A stretch of 12,273 nt of DNA from Candidatus Muproteobacteria bacterium (GCA_023266455.1 JAHFQD010000019.1:1-12273), one strand, 5' to 3'; counted from the first letter of the stretch, positions 1 to 9,005 are shown. The notes: a model not told the origin generated them from the letters alone. Program-made: numbers and translations.

Positions 1-162
1 GAAGTGACGTACGGTCGCGTTCCACGCGGCTCGGTGGTTGTCGCAGGTAACCTGCCTTCCACCGACGGTAAGTACAGTCTGTATTGCGCGGTGATCGTAA
101 AACAGGTCGACGAGAAAACACGCGCCAAAGTCGGCATCAATGAACTGCTAAGAGACATCTAA
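1..162 (+). CDS. dapD: DapD, tetrahydrodipicolinate N-succinyltransferase, C-terminal part
   Basis: Only the last 53 codons are in the window; the 5' end lies to the left. The reading frame is open from base 1 and stops at TAA 160-162. The tail contains [16 protein letters not shown], then a [13 protein letters not shown] stretch and [11 protein letters not shown]. From memory this matches the C-terminus of E. coli DapD almost residue for residue. The enzyme is cytoplasmic and transfers succinyl from succinyl-CoA to tetrahydrodipicolinate in the lysine/meso-diaminopimelate pathway. The piece seen covers the end of the left-handed beta-helix and the C-terminal strands. dapE, which acts two steps later, lies 1.4 kb downstream on the same strand, so they may once have been closer, but a convergent gene and a pseudogene now separate them. 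Identification is secure; nothing can be said about its start or promoter. Confidence 0.95.
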   Translation, partial: EVTYGRVPRGSVVVAGNLPSTDGKYSLYCAVIVKQVDEKTRAKVGINELLRDI

Positions 163-169
163 CGATCTC

Positions 170-204
170 CGGCCGGAACAACGTGGCAGCGTGCGCTCCG
201 GCCG
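170..204. terminator. Candidate bidirectional terminator hairpin between convergent genes
   Basis: CGGCCGGA at 170-177 is the exact reverse complement of TCCGGCCG at 197-204, giving an 8-bp GC-rich stem with a 19-base loop. It fills the space between the dapD stop (160-162) and the stop of the opposing Rdx gene (205-207). A short T-rich stretch follows on the plus strand; there is no T tract on the minus side. The position suggests a shared terminator, but the long loop and weak T tract make that uncertain. Confidence 0.4.
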
Positions 205-432
205 CTATTTCAGTAATTTTATAAGCTCGTCGGCATCTAGGAATCGACTCTCCCGCTGTTTGGAAAAAATTAGTTCGTCGTCGGCATGCACGTCGAATAT
301 CCCGCGACTGCCTTTTTCCAACGATACGTTTAAGCCTTTCACCGTTTTTTCTAAATCGCTTTTCAACGATTCCACTCTCTTTAAATAACCGCACGGAACG
401 CAATAGGTAATCTTGAGTTGCATGTCATTCAT
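205..432 (-). CDS. Rdx family (SelT/SelW/SelH-like) CxxC thioredoxin-fold protein
   Basis: This encodes 75 residues. After the first strand (QLKITY) comes C11-V-P-C14, the CxxC redox pair that sits where eukaryotic SelW has Cys-x-x-Sec; here both are cysteine, so no selenocysteine is needed. The rest fits the short Rdx fold: a helix (about 17-33), then a GIFDV strand with the glycine typical of the family, ELIFSKQRES, and the closing helix DADELIKLLK. Length is normal for bacterial Rdx proteins. Members are presumed thiol oxidoreductases, but bacterial substrates are largely unknown, so no pathway is assigned. Two start codons are possible: ATG at 430-432, or ATG at 421-423, which would remove three residues. 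Neither has a strong Shine-Dalgarno. The gene converges on dapD and diverges from the MocR pseudogene only about 11 bases away. Confidence 0.8.
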   Translation of the reverse strand: MNDMQLKITYCVPCGYLKRVESLKSDLEKTVKGLNVSLEKGSRGIFDVHADDELIFSKQRESRFLDADELIKLLK

Positions 433-443
433 CTCGAATATTT

Positions 444-1503
444 ATGGAAATTACGACGCGCACTCGGTCGGCGATTTGCGCAAGCCGACGCCGATACGCT
501 TCCACACATTCATCAAGGAAACGATCAACGTCAGAATCAGTTTTTGGTTGCGGCGTGCACATCAGCGAGGGCTATCTTTGCACGCGTCACGGCGCTGGAA
601 CTTTCGTGGGAGATTTTTTACCGAGGTCGAAACCGAAAACCGTCTCGGTGGAATCGGTACCCGATCCACGGTTGCGCGCTTTCTGGCGCAACCAGCCGCC
701 GTTGTTCCAATCCGACACGCTAGAAAACTATCGGTTCGATTTTCGATTGGGATTGCCAGATGTCGCGGCATTTCCGTTTCCGCTCTGGCGACGACTTGCC
801 ACTCGATCACTACGCACCTTTTCCAAAGCGCCGGCGGCGCATGCATCGCCTGAAGGCAGCCCAGCGTTGCGAGAAGCCATCACGAAACATATCTCGCTCA
901 CCCGCGCCGTCGCTTGCCGATTCGACGACATCCTCGTAACCGCCGGCGCGCAGCAGGCCTTCGATCTCTTAGCGCGCATCTTGGTAACCCCGGGACAGAC
1001 TGTCGTCGCCACGGAAGAACCGGGTTATCCGCCAGTACGAAACGCGTTCGCGGCGGCCGGCGCAAAAATCATCAGCGTTCCTGTCGATGATGAAGGCCTG
1101 CTCGTCGATCGATTACCGTCGAACACGAACATCATTTGCACCACTGCAAGACACGCTATCGGCGTTCATCGCCGAAGGGCACCGCGCGCGCCATGCACGG
1201 AAAATGCGTCGAATTTATGGAGAGCGCCGCGCCGCTTTGCTACAGGCACTGGAACGCTATGGTGACGATCGATTTCGCCCCATCGGTATCGCTGCCGGAT
1301 TGCATATTGCGACGTATTTACCAGATTCGATCTCCACTTCGCAGGTCGCCACAGCGGCGCAGAAAGCGGATATCGGGATACAGTCGCTGGAACGCTATAC
1401 CGTATCGAAGCCGACGCAGAACGGGCTTTTGTTCGGGTATGGATTAATCCATGCCGAAAAAATGACAGAAGCGATCCGCCGCTTGGTTTCGATCCTGCGG
1501 TAA
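444..1503 (+). pseudogene. Decayed MocR/PdxR-type regulator (GntR wHTH fused to class I aminotransferase)
   Basis: Two frames together give pieces of one MocR-family protein (N-terminal GntR winged helix plus a PLP aminotransferase-like domain). The frame open from about 444 gives the end of the wing (ISEGYL, RHGAGTFVG, near 555-615). It then gives a long stretch matching the aminotransferase N-terminal half: LTRAVACRFDDILVTAGAQQA, ATEEPGYPPVRNAF, and NIICTT near 1128-1145. The match then jumps to the frame ending at TAA 1501-1503 with LQDTLSAFIAEGH, KMRRIYGERRAALLQALERYGD and GIAAGLHIATYL. Missing between them are the TPSHQFP segment, the EDDYDSEF segment and the FSK PLP-lysine segment. By comparison with GabR from memory this is roughly 100 codons. 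Before ISEGYL the helix-turn-helix is not readable in one frame, so the N-terminus is damaged too, and no genuine start can be assigned. Neither PLP binding nor DNA binding should survive. The normal target is unknown. Confidence 0.8.
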
Positions 1504-1533
1504 ATCGAACCAAAACATTTCTTTTCCGGATAA

Positions 1534-2691
<1,158 letters not shown>

Positions 2692-2817
2692 TTTTTACTA
2701 TACATTTCATATAGTTTTCGAAAATTCTTCATGTCATCTCGACAGGGGAATTTTGCGCAAGATCGGGGCTAACGCGGAATTGCACCGGACTATACTGAAA
2801 GCCAGCGAGGACGGTGA
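2692..2817 (+). promoter_or_regulatory. Leader of the kinase operon with ribosome binding site
   Basis: This gap of 126 bases starts with an AT-rich stretch (about 2692-2730) unlike the flanking genes and contains the 10-bp palindrome TTTTCGAAAA. A GAGG at 2807-2810 stands 7 bases before the ATG at 2818 and is a good ribosome binding site that fixes the kinase start. TATACT at 2791-2796 resembles a -10 box, but no matching -35 element lies 16-18 bases upstream. The AT-rich part is the more likely place for a promoter, though I cannot place one with confidence. No dapE terminator is evident. Confidence 0.4.
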
Positions 2818-5358
2818 ATGAAAAGAACAGGATTTTACAAGCACGACTGGTTCGTCGCCCTCATCATCGGGCTTGTCTTTGGCATCGCGATTCTCCTCCG
2901 CCCGGTCTTCCTCGAACGGCTCGAATTTATCGCCTATGACACCGGCGTAAAGCTCACCCACCGCGCACCGAATTCAACGGATCAAATCGCTATTGTCGCT
3001 ATCGACGACGCCAGCATTCGAGAAATTGGCCGCTGGCCGTGGCCGCGCAGTGTGATGGCCGCCATGCTGGAACGATTGACGCTTGCCGAGGCACGCGCGG
3101 TCGGTGTGTTGGTTTACCTAACGGAACCGCAGCTCGATCCAGGATTAGCCTCGATCCGCGATATTCGCGGCAAGCTCGACGCCATGGAAATCCCGAAAAC
3201 GGCGCAAGAGCAATTCACCAGCGTGCAGACGCTCCTCGAGGACGCCGAGAAACGCCTCGACACCGACGGACAATTGGCAAAAATCCTGGCGACCACCCCC
3301 AAACCCCATTTACCAATGATCGCCCAAGTCGGCGAACGCTTCGGTCGTCCAGACAAGAAGATGCCGGAATACGTACAAAAAAATCGACTGACCAAAGTCG
3401 TGGGGTCGACGCCGAATCACGTGCAGCAAATCATCGACATCGAACCGCCGCTGGAATTATTCGCCGCGCAAACGACGGCCATCGGTCATCTCAGCTTCAA
3501 TATCGACCGCGATAACGGCATCCGCACCATCAACGCCGTATTGGAATACGACGGGGAATATTACCCGTCTCTACCGCTCATGCTCGCCGCCAGCCATCTG
3601 AATTTGGATCAGCGCGACATTGAATTCCAAATCGGCAAAAGTATTCGCGTCGGCAAGTTATCCATCCCGACCGACAGCGCCGCACGCATTTATACTGGCT
3701 TCTACGAACCCGAAGGCAATAACGAACACGCATTCGCCACTTACTCCTTTCACGATGTTTTAAAAAATCTGCCAGCATCGTCGTTCAAAAATAAAATTAT
3801 CCTCATCGGACCAACCGCCGCCGGTGTCGGCGCGCGCTTCGCCACGCCGGTGACGAAAGACGAACTCATGTCGGAATCGGAGCTGACAGCAAATGTCATC
3901 GCCAGCATTCTGAATCAAGATTTTTACACCGCGCCGAATTGGACACTGTGGATCGAAGCCGCCATCGTTATCGTCTTGGTGTTGTATCTCATGTTCGCCA
4001 TGCCGCGTTTAGACGCGCGCACGGCCGCCGTCGTCTCGTTAGGCGTGCTCATCGCGTTGCTCGGCACTGAACAGTTCTTGATGGTCGGGCAAAAAGTGTG
4101 GTTGCGCATGGTGTCGCCGGCAATGCTTCTTTTCATCGGTCATCTGGCGATCACCACTAAACGCTTCTTGCTGACCGAACGCGAAAAGATCGCTGCCGAA
4201 ACCGATTCTGCCTACAGCAACCGCATGCTCGGCCTGGCGTTCCAAGCACAAGGTCAGCTCGACATGGCGCTGGACAAATTCCGCAAGCTGCCGGTGGACG
4301 ACTCGGTGCTCGAACTGCTTTATAACTTGGCGCTCGATTTCGAACGTAAACGTCAATTTCATAAAGCCGTATCCGTGTACGACTACGTGCTGTCGCACAA
4401 CGCTAAATTCCGCGACATCGCCGAGCGCAAAAAACGCGCGCAACAGATCGATCAAACCGTCGTGCTCGGTGCGCGTCAAACCGCGGGCGGGACCATGGTG
4501 CTCGAAGGTGGCGAAAAACCCACGCTCGGTCGCTATCTCGTGGAGAAAGAACTCGGACGCGGCGCGATGGGCACGGTGTACCTCGGACGCGATCCCAAGA
4601 TCAATCGCCACGTCGCGATCAAGACCATGGCGCTGTCGCAGGAATTCGAAGCCAAAGAACTCGAAGAAGTACGCGAGCGTTTTTTTCGCGAGGCCGAAAC
4701 CGCCGGACGGCTACACCACCCGAACATCGTCACCATTTACGACGCCGGCGAAGAGCATGACCTCGCTTACATCGCCATGGAATTCCTCGAAGGCAAAAAT
4801 CTCGCGACCTACATCGAACCCGGCAAACTGCTGCCGTACGACTGGATCCTCGATATCTCCATCAAGATCGCCGACGCCCTCGCCTTTGCGCATCGCAACG
4901 AGGTCGTACACCGCGATATCAAGCCGGCCAATATCATTTATCACGATCCCGACCGCAGCATAAAAGTCACCGACTTCGGCATCGCACGCATCACCGCTTC
5001 GAGCCGCACTAAAACCGGCGTTATCCTCGGTACGCCGTCTTATATGTCGCCGGAACAGCTGGCCGGCAAACACGTGGACGGACGCTCAGATCTGTTTTCG
5101 TTCGGTGCCATGCTGTTCGAATTGATCGCCGGACGCACGCCTTTCACCGGCGACTCACTGGCAACATTGATGTTTCAAATCGCCAATTCGCCGACGCCGG
5201 ACATCCGCACCTTGCGCGCGGACACGCCTGCTTGTCTAATCGCAATCGTCGAACGTCTGTTACAGAAAAATGTCGATCAACGATACGCTACCGGCGACGT
5301 CGCCAAACAAGATCTCGAACAATGTCGCAACAAATTGAACAGCACGACCAAGACATGA
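2818..5358 (+). CDS. CHASE2-domain transmembrane serine/threonine protein kinase
   Basis: This encodes 846 residues. One N-terminal membrane helix (about 11-29) leads into an extracytoplasmic CHASE2 sensor domain (about 32-372) with the characteristic IAIVAIDDASIREIGRWPWPR opening. Three further helices follow (about 376-394, 402-420, 430-447). The cytoplasmic part has two TPR-like repeats (about 468-490 and 499-529), then a linker (545-570) and a complete Hanks-type kinase domain (about 572-835). Kinase motifs are the glycine loop GRGAMGTV (580-587), K602 in VAIK, E625 in REA, the H698-R699-D700 loop with K702 and N705, D719-F720-G721, and SPE (744-746) in place of APE. All catalytic residues are present, so it should be active on Ser/Thr, probably triggered by an unknown signal sensed by CHASE2. 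The Thr-rich linker (QTVVLG, GGTMVLEG) is a likely autophosphorylation site. The next gene, a PP2C phosphatase, overlaps its stop by four bases. The GAGG ribosome site supports the start. Confidence 0.93.
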   Translation: MKRTGFYKHDWFVALIIGLVFGIAILLRPVFLERLEFIAYDTGVKLTHRAPNSTDQIAIVAIDDASIREIGRWPWPRSVMAAMLERLTLAEARAVGVLVYLTEPQLDPGLASIRDIRGKLDAMEIPKTAQEQFTSVQTLLEDAEKRLDTDGQLAKILATTPKPHLPMIAQVGERFGRPDKKMPEYVQKNRLTKVVGSTPNHVQQIIDIEPPLELFAAQTTAIGHLSFNIDRDNGIRTINAVLEYDGEYYPSLPLMLAASHLNLDQRDIEFQIGKSIRVGKLSIPTDSAARIYTGFYEPEGNNEHAFATYSFHDVLKNLPASSFKNKIILIGPTAAGVGARFATPVTKDELMSESELTANVIASILNQDFYTAPNWTLWIEAAIVIVLVLYLMFAMPRLDARTAAVVSLGVLIALLGTEQFLMVGQKVWLRMVSPAMLLFIGHLAITTKRFLLTEREKIAAETDSAYSNRMLGLAFQAQGQLDMALDKFRKLPVDDSVLELLYNLALDFERKRQFHKAVSVYDYVLSHNAKFRDIAERKKRAQQIDQTVVLGARQTAGGTMVLEGGEKPTLGRYLVEKELGRGAMGTVYLGRDPKINRHVAIKTMALSQEFEAKELEEVRERFFREAETAGRLHHPNIVTIYDAGEEHDLAYIAMEFLEGKNLATYIEPGKLLPYDWILDISIKIADALAFAHRNEVVHRDIKPANIIYHDPDRSIKVTDFGIARITASSRTKTGVILGTPSYMSPEQLAGKHVDGRSDLFSFGAMLFELIAGRTPFTGDSLATLMFQIANSPTPDIRTLRADTPACLIAIVERLLQKNVDQRYATGDVAKQDLEQCRNKLNSTTKT

Positions 5359-6179
5359 CCGCATTGAAGATGGTCGGTATCACCAATCCGGGACGCGTAC
5401 GCCCGGAAAATGAAGACGCGATCGGTGTTTATCCGGACATCGGGCTTGCCGTCCTCGCCGACGGTATGGGTGGCCACCAAGCCGGGGAGGTCGCCTCCAG
5501 CATCGCCATCGACGTGATTAGCCGCCACTTCGTGGAAATATTTCAGCGCGAATTAGAATACAAACGCCGCAACGAACCCGCCGACGCCGCCCTGGAAGTC
5601 AACGCTATCTACGACGCCGTACAGCTCGCCAATAGCGCTATTTACGAAATGGCGCGCGCGCGTCCCGAATGCGCTGGGATGGGCTCGACCGTGGTCGTGG
5701 TTCTGTTTTACGAAGACAAGTTTTGCGTTGGTCACGTCGGCGACTCCCGCCTCTACCGTTACCGCGCTGGCAAATTGGAGCAAGTCACACAAGATCATTC
5801 GGTTATTCAAGAATTGGTCAGCCGCGGTCTGCTCACGTTGGAAGAAGCGAAACATACGGTGGGGAAAAACTTGGTAACGCGCGCGCTTGGCGTCGACGTG
5901 AACGTTTCGCCGGATGTCACCGAACAATCACGCGCCGAATCGGATATGTATCTGATTTGCTCCGACGGTCTCAACGACATGCTGTCGGATCAAGATATCC
6001 AGGGGATTCTGGCGGAACACGGCACCGATATCGACGGTGCCGCGAACAAGCTGGTCGCCTCCGCAAATGAGCGCGGCGGCGTGGACAATATTTCCGTAAT
6101 TCTGATCTACCCCGGAAAAACATTTCAGCGAACACAAAAGTCAGTGAAAAAACTGCAAACCTTAATCAAAGCGACCTAA
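5355..6179 (+). CDS. PP2C-family (PPM) serine/threonine protein phosphatase
   Basis: This encodes 274 residues from the chosen ATG. It is a soluble, metal-dependent (Mn/Mg) phosphatase that should reverse the action of the kinase encoded just upstream. Motifs in order are RPENEDA (16-22, with E20 and D21), LADGMGGHQAGE (35-45, metal ligand D36), GMGSTVV (108-114), GHVGDSRLYR (126-135), DHS (147-149), LVTRALG (173-179), ICSDGLNDM (201-209, ligand D204) and GGVDNISV (241-248, ligand D244). All bacterial PP2C core motifs are present and the length is typical. I chose the ATG at 5355, which overlaps the kinase stop as ATGA and implies translational coupling. An upstream in-frame ATG at 5322 would add 11 residues lying inside the kinase gene. 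Neither has a clear Shine-Dalgarno. A basic C-terminal tail (about 255-274) follows the catalytic fold. Confidence 0.93.
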   Translation: MTALKMVGITNPGRVRPENEDAIGVYPDIGLAVLADGMGGHQAGEVASSIAIDVISRHFVEIFQRELEYKRRNEPADAALEVNAIYDAVQLANSAIYEMARARPECAGMGSTVVVVLFYEDKFCVGHVGDSRLYRYRAGKLEQVTQDHSVIQELVSRGLLTLEEAKHTVGKNLVTRALGVDVNVSPDVTEQSRAESDMYLICSDGLNDMLSDQDIQGILAEHGTDIDGAANKLVASANERGGVDNISVILIYPGKTFQRTQKSVKKLQTLIKAT

Positions 6180-6209
6180 CATTAGCGATATCGCGGAGTT
6201 TTGAATCGA

Positions 6210-6899
6210 ATGACCAAACTGATCGTTAAGCTGAACAACGAAGTCGTCGATCACATCGACCTCAAACAAGGCGATATGAAAATCGGTCGCCGGCCGGGCA
6301 GCGACGTGTTCCTAGACAATCTGGCGGTCAGCGGAGATCACGCCAATATTTTTACCATCGGCGAAGATTCGTTCATCCAAGATCTTGGCAGCACCAATGG
6401 CACATTCGTTAACAATAAAAAAATTACCAAACATCACCTGCGCAACGGCGACACGGTCGCGATCGGCAAACACACGTTGATCTATCTCACCGATCAAGTG
6501 CCCAACGCCAAATCGGTGGATTTCGCTAAAACCGTAATCATCAATCCGGCGGCGGTACGCGAGGCCGCCGCGGCGCCAGCCGCTGCCGCACCAGCAGCAG
6601 CGCCCGTCGCACCGCCGACTACCCCCAAAGAACCGCTACGCGGCGCGACCTTAGTGATCCTGAGCGGCGCCAACAGCGGGAAACGAATCGAGATCGTCAA
6701 AACCGTGACCAACTTGGGCGTGACGGGTAAACGCGCCGGCGCCATTATGCGCACCGACGACGCTTATATGCTCTCTCCGACAGAAGACAGCGAAATACCC
6801 AAACTCAACGGTAGACCGGTAGCGGCGGAAGGTTCGACGTTGAAAAACGGCGACATCATCGAGGTTGCCGGCACACGAATTCAATTCTTGTTGAAATAA
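6210..6899 (+). CDS. Double FHA-domain protein, putative phosphothreonine reader
   Basis: This encodes 229 residues from the ATG at 6210. The first domain (about 1-95) is a canonical forkhead-associated domain with the phosphothreonine-binding set: G26-R27, S41-x-x-H44 and N63-G64 within LGSTNGTFVN. A Thr-containing segment KTVIINP (107-113) leads to an Ala/Pro-rich flexible linker (about 114-140). A second domain (about 145-229) has FHA-like strands and L-N-G at 199-201 near its end (LKNGDIIEVAGTRIQFLL). It lacks recognisable GR and SxxH motifs, so it is probably a degenerate FHA fold that does not bind phosphothreonine. It lies 30 bases after the phosphatase and most likely belongs to the same operon as effector or substrate of the kinase. 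GGAG at 6195-6198 is 11 bases from ATG 6210 but only 2 from the in-frame TTG at 6201, so I prefer the ATG. Confidence 0.9.
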   Translation: MTKLIVKLNNEVVDHIDLKQGDMKIGRRPGSDVFLDNLAVSGDHANIFTIGEDSFIQDLGSTNGTFVNNKKITKHHLRNGDTVAIGKHTLIYLTDQVPNAKSVDFAKTVIINPAAVREAAAAPAAAAPAAAPVAPPTTPKEPLRGATLVILSGANSGKRIEIVKTVTNLGVTGKRAGAIMRTDDAYMLSPTEDSEIPKLNGRPVAAEGSTLKNGDIIEVAGTRIQFLLK

Positions 6900-6901
6900 C
6901 A

Positions 6902-6933
6902 AACCCGGCCGCTTAAAAGTGGGTTCGATTTTT
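6902..6933 (+). terminator. Weak candidate terminator after the signalling operon
   Basis: AACCC at 6902-6906 pairs with GGGTT at 6921-6925; a G-T pair could extend the stem to six. Five T residues at 6929-6933 follow three bases after the stem. The position directly after the FHA stop codon fits a rho-independent terminator, but the stem is short and the loop is 12-14 bases, so strength is doubtful. Confidence 0.35.
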
Positions 6934-7289
6934 CACGACGCTTGTTAATCAATTACTTGGAACGAGACGTCCTGCTGCGAATTTTCGAAAAATGCGTGTT
7001 TATGTATGGAGGTGTACAGAGGTTTCCAACGATTTTCCCACACTGAATTTTAATGACGAACATTCAGCGATAAGGACAATTGACGATAAACTAAAGGCAA
7101 TTAGTCCGAGCTCGACCGAGACGGACTTTCGCACTGATGTCGCAATCTCGGCAACGAAGTGGACGACTCCATTTTTATTCCAACCGATACCGCCTGATGT
7201 AAGACAAATAAGATCACTGTTATTCTTGATTCAGATCACGCCGAATCGTCTCGATCAATTCATTGGCGGATTACAGTAGTTGCGGCCGT
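6934..7289. other. Stretch without a convincing gene between two convergent genes
   Basis: About 355 bases lie between the signalling operon and the end of the membrane protein gene on the other strand. A plus-strand open frame of 95 codons (6992-7279) exists. Its product resembles nothing I know, its composition is not markedly gene-like, and no ribosome site precedes its ATG. A GGAGG at 7008-7012 has no start codon at a suitable distance. The base composition is visibly more AT-rich than in the operon to the left, so the change to accessory-type DNA seems to happen here. I see no repeat, RNA gene or mobile element remnant. Confidence 0.4.
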
Positions 7290-9005
7290 TCATTCGATAG
7301 GGACGATTAAGTTAAGTGCGGTGATTTTTCCCCGAAACCAAGTTTGCTGAAGAGAAGGCGGCTGTTCTACATAATCAACCACCTCCGGTAGCAGGTCATT
7401 TGCGTACTCAATATTTTTTTGTCTTATGGTGATGAAGTTTTGCCTCATTTTTGTATAGACGTATACGTAAAGGTCGCTTTCCTCTGCGCTATACCGATCC
7501 GGTAGCGGATGAACATCGGCAGGACAATCTGGAATTCCCCACATTGCAACTAATACCCGAGTTACCGCAGGGTAATACCAATGCTCGGTGTCTAGATTCT
7601 CCTCGATCTTCTTCCGCAACGCGAACAGGAACCGCTGACGCACAGCGTTAAGTGCATGGGGTATTGCCGGCGCCTGCTGCGGGAAAAGCACGTCCCAAAG
7701 ATGAATGGCGTCAAGGCGAATACTCCCGTCGTGCCCTTTGCACATCGCGAGCGCTTCCACATATTTATAGGCGTTTCTCGCAGCGGCGTCGAAAATAGAA
7801 TGATCGTTTATCGGGTTATACGTGGCGGGATCAATTTCCACGGACTGTGCGCTTGGTTGCTGTTCTTCTGGCAGGGAAGCAACGGTGGAAATTGCTTTGC
7901 AATGTATGTTGCCGCATTCATACAGTACCCGCGACCATTCCGATTGCGATAATTCACTTTCCGGAATACGAGTCATTGCCCAGGCTGCTTGGTTAGCTAT
8001 TCCATTCACGATGCGAAGCGCGGAACTTAACGCGGCGTAGAAACTGCCGGTACAGTGCTCCTCAATATGAGCGCCCAAGGCGATGTCAATGGCATCACCG
8101 TAGCGTTGTACCTGTAGCGCCGTAATACGATCTTGTGTTTGCCAAGCCTGTAACGGCCGAAAGCGACTATTCACAAAATCCACGTTACCAAACGCTGTGC
8201 GCATAAATGGTTTAAACCGACCAAGACCAGAGTAGGCACCTTCTCGATGAAGAATTGAGTCCGGGTGTGACATCGCCTGGTCAATCAATTCTTGAACAAG
8301 CGCATAAGGACCAGACTCGTAAAGTCTCTCATTCTGGACCGACAATAAAATCTCAATAGCAGCTTGAGGGCATCGGGTAACCAATATTTGGGCAAGTTGC
8401 TTATCGGACCACAGATCGAGCAGTGTGTAACACACGCTTTCGAATTTAGAAGGACTCTCACTTTTGTTGGCGCCTAGTGCTTTGCGCATTTCGTAACGTT
8501 TGCACGTCTTGATCACTGTTGAGATGCTTTTTTGAATTTCATCTCCGTATTCACGCAGGTCTTCTACGTTCCCGCGGGCAACAATCGATCTACTCCTCTG
8601 CAGATATCTCACCGCGTTATGCATTGAAAGGCGAGTAGTTGTAGTGACCCTGATAATCATCAACACACCAGCCCAAACTAGACAGACGCCGGCGATGAAT
8701 TCCCAAAAAATGGGATATCCGACCACAGGGAAACAACGCAACTGCCAAACACGAAGAATTGCTGCAATAAAGACAAAAAGAATCGCTAAAGCTATTCCTA
8801 CCCACGGAACCCATTGAGGACTGAAACGCGTTGCAATCCGAAATTTGACAATTGGCTTCGCGAGCTGGCTAAACGCAAAGAGCAACGCAACAACGGTAGC
8901 AAGTTGGCCGATTGAAAAAAATGTGAGCGATGGATTCGATAAATCGTAACTACAAAGCCCAAATGCTTTTACGCCAAGGCAATATGTATTCGGTAGTTCA
9001 TTCAT
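7290..9005 (-). CDS. Unrecognised membrane protein with three N-terminal TM helices and a large cytoplasmic domain
   Basis: This encodes 571 residues from the ATG at 9003-9005. I do not recognise the family. Hydrophobic segments fit three membrane helices at about 27-46, 66-84 and 98-118, with a basic stretch (KPIVKFRIATRF) between the first two. The remaining 450 residues are soluble, mostly helical in appearance, with no enzyme signature I can name. Predicted helices include RSRSIVARGNVEDLREYGDEIQKSISTVIK-type sequence soon after TM3, then Leu/Ala-rich helical stretches, several tryptophans and histidines, and a C-terminal FRGKITALNLIVPIE. A TTG at 9050 would add 15 residues but has no ribosome site; neither does the ATG. 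The long uninterrupted frame argues that it is real. DNA is more AT-rich than the lysine and kinase genes, and it sits beside an AbiE toxin-antitoxin pair, which suggests acquired DNA. A defence or stress role is only a guess from location. Confidence 0.7.
   Translation of the reverse strand: MNELPNTYCLGVKAFGLCSYDLSNPSLTFFSIGQLATVVALLFAFSQLAKPIVKFRIATRFSPQWVPWVGIALAILFVFIAAILRVWQLRCFPVVGYPIFWEFIAGVCLVWAGVLMIIRVTTTTRLSMHNAVRYLQRSRSIVARGNVEDLREYGDEIQKSISTVIKTCKRYEMRKALGANKSESPSKFESVCYTLLDLWSDKQLAQILVTRCPQAAIEILLSVQNERLYESGPYALVQELIDQAMSHPDSILHREGAYSGLGRFKPFMRTAFGNVDFVNSRFRPLQAWQTQDRITALQVQRYGDAIDIALGAHIEEHCTGSFYAALSSALRIVNGIANQAAWAMTRIPESELSQSEWSRVLYECGNIHCKAISTVASLPEEQQPSAQSVEIDPATYNPINDHSIFDAAARNAYKYVEALAMCKGHDGSIRLDAIHLWDVLFPQQAPAIPHALNAVRQRFLFALRKKIEENLDTEHWYYPAVTRVLVAMWGIPDCPADVHPLPDRYSAEESDLYVYVYTKMRQNFITIRQKNIEYANDLLPEVVDYVEQPPSLQQTWFRGKITALNLIVPIE

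Noticed and set aside
413..853. Plus-strand open frame of 146 codons overlapping the MocR pseudogene
   Set aside because: Its product has no family features, while the overlapping frame carries clear aminotransferase sequence.
2780..2796. TTGCAC and TATACT as a promoter for the kinase operon
   Set aside because: The two boxes are only 5 bases apart, not 16-18, so they cannot work together as a sigma-70 promoter.
6540..6630. GCC/GCA-rich stretch as a DNA repeat
   Set aside because: It is the coding sequence of the Ala/Pro linker in the FHA protein; no fixed repeat unit is present.
6992..7279. Plus-strand open frame of 95 codons as a small gene
   Set aside because: There is no ribosome site, no recognisable product and no operon context; it lies in an AT-rich intergenic stretch and its reading frame could be chance.
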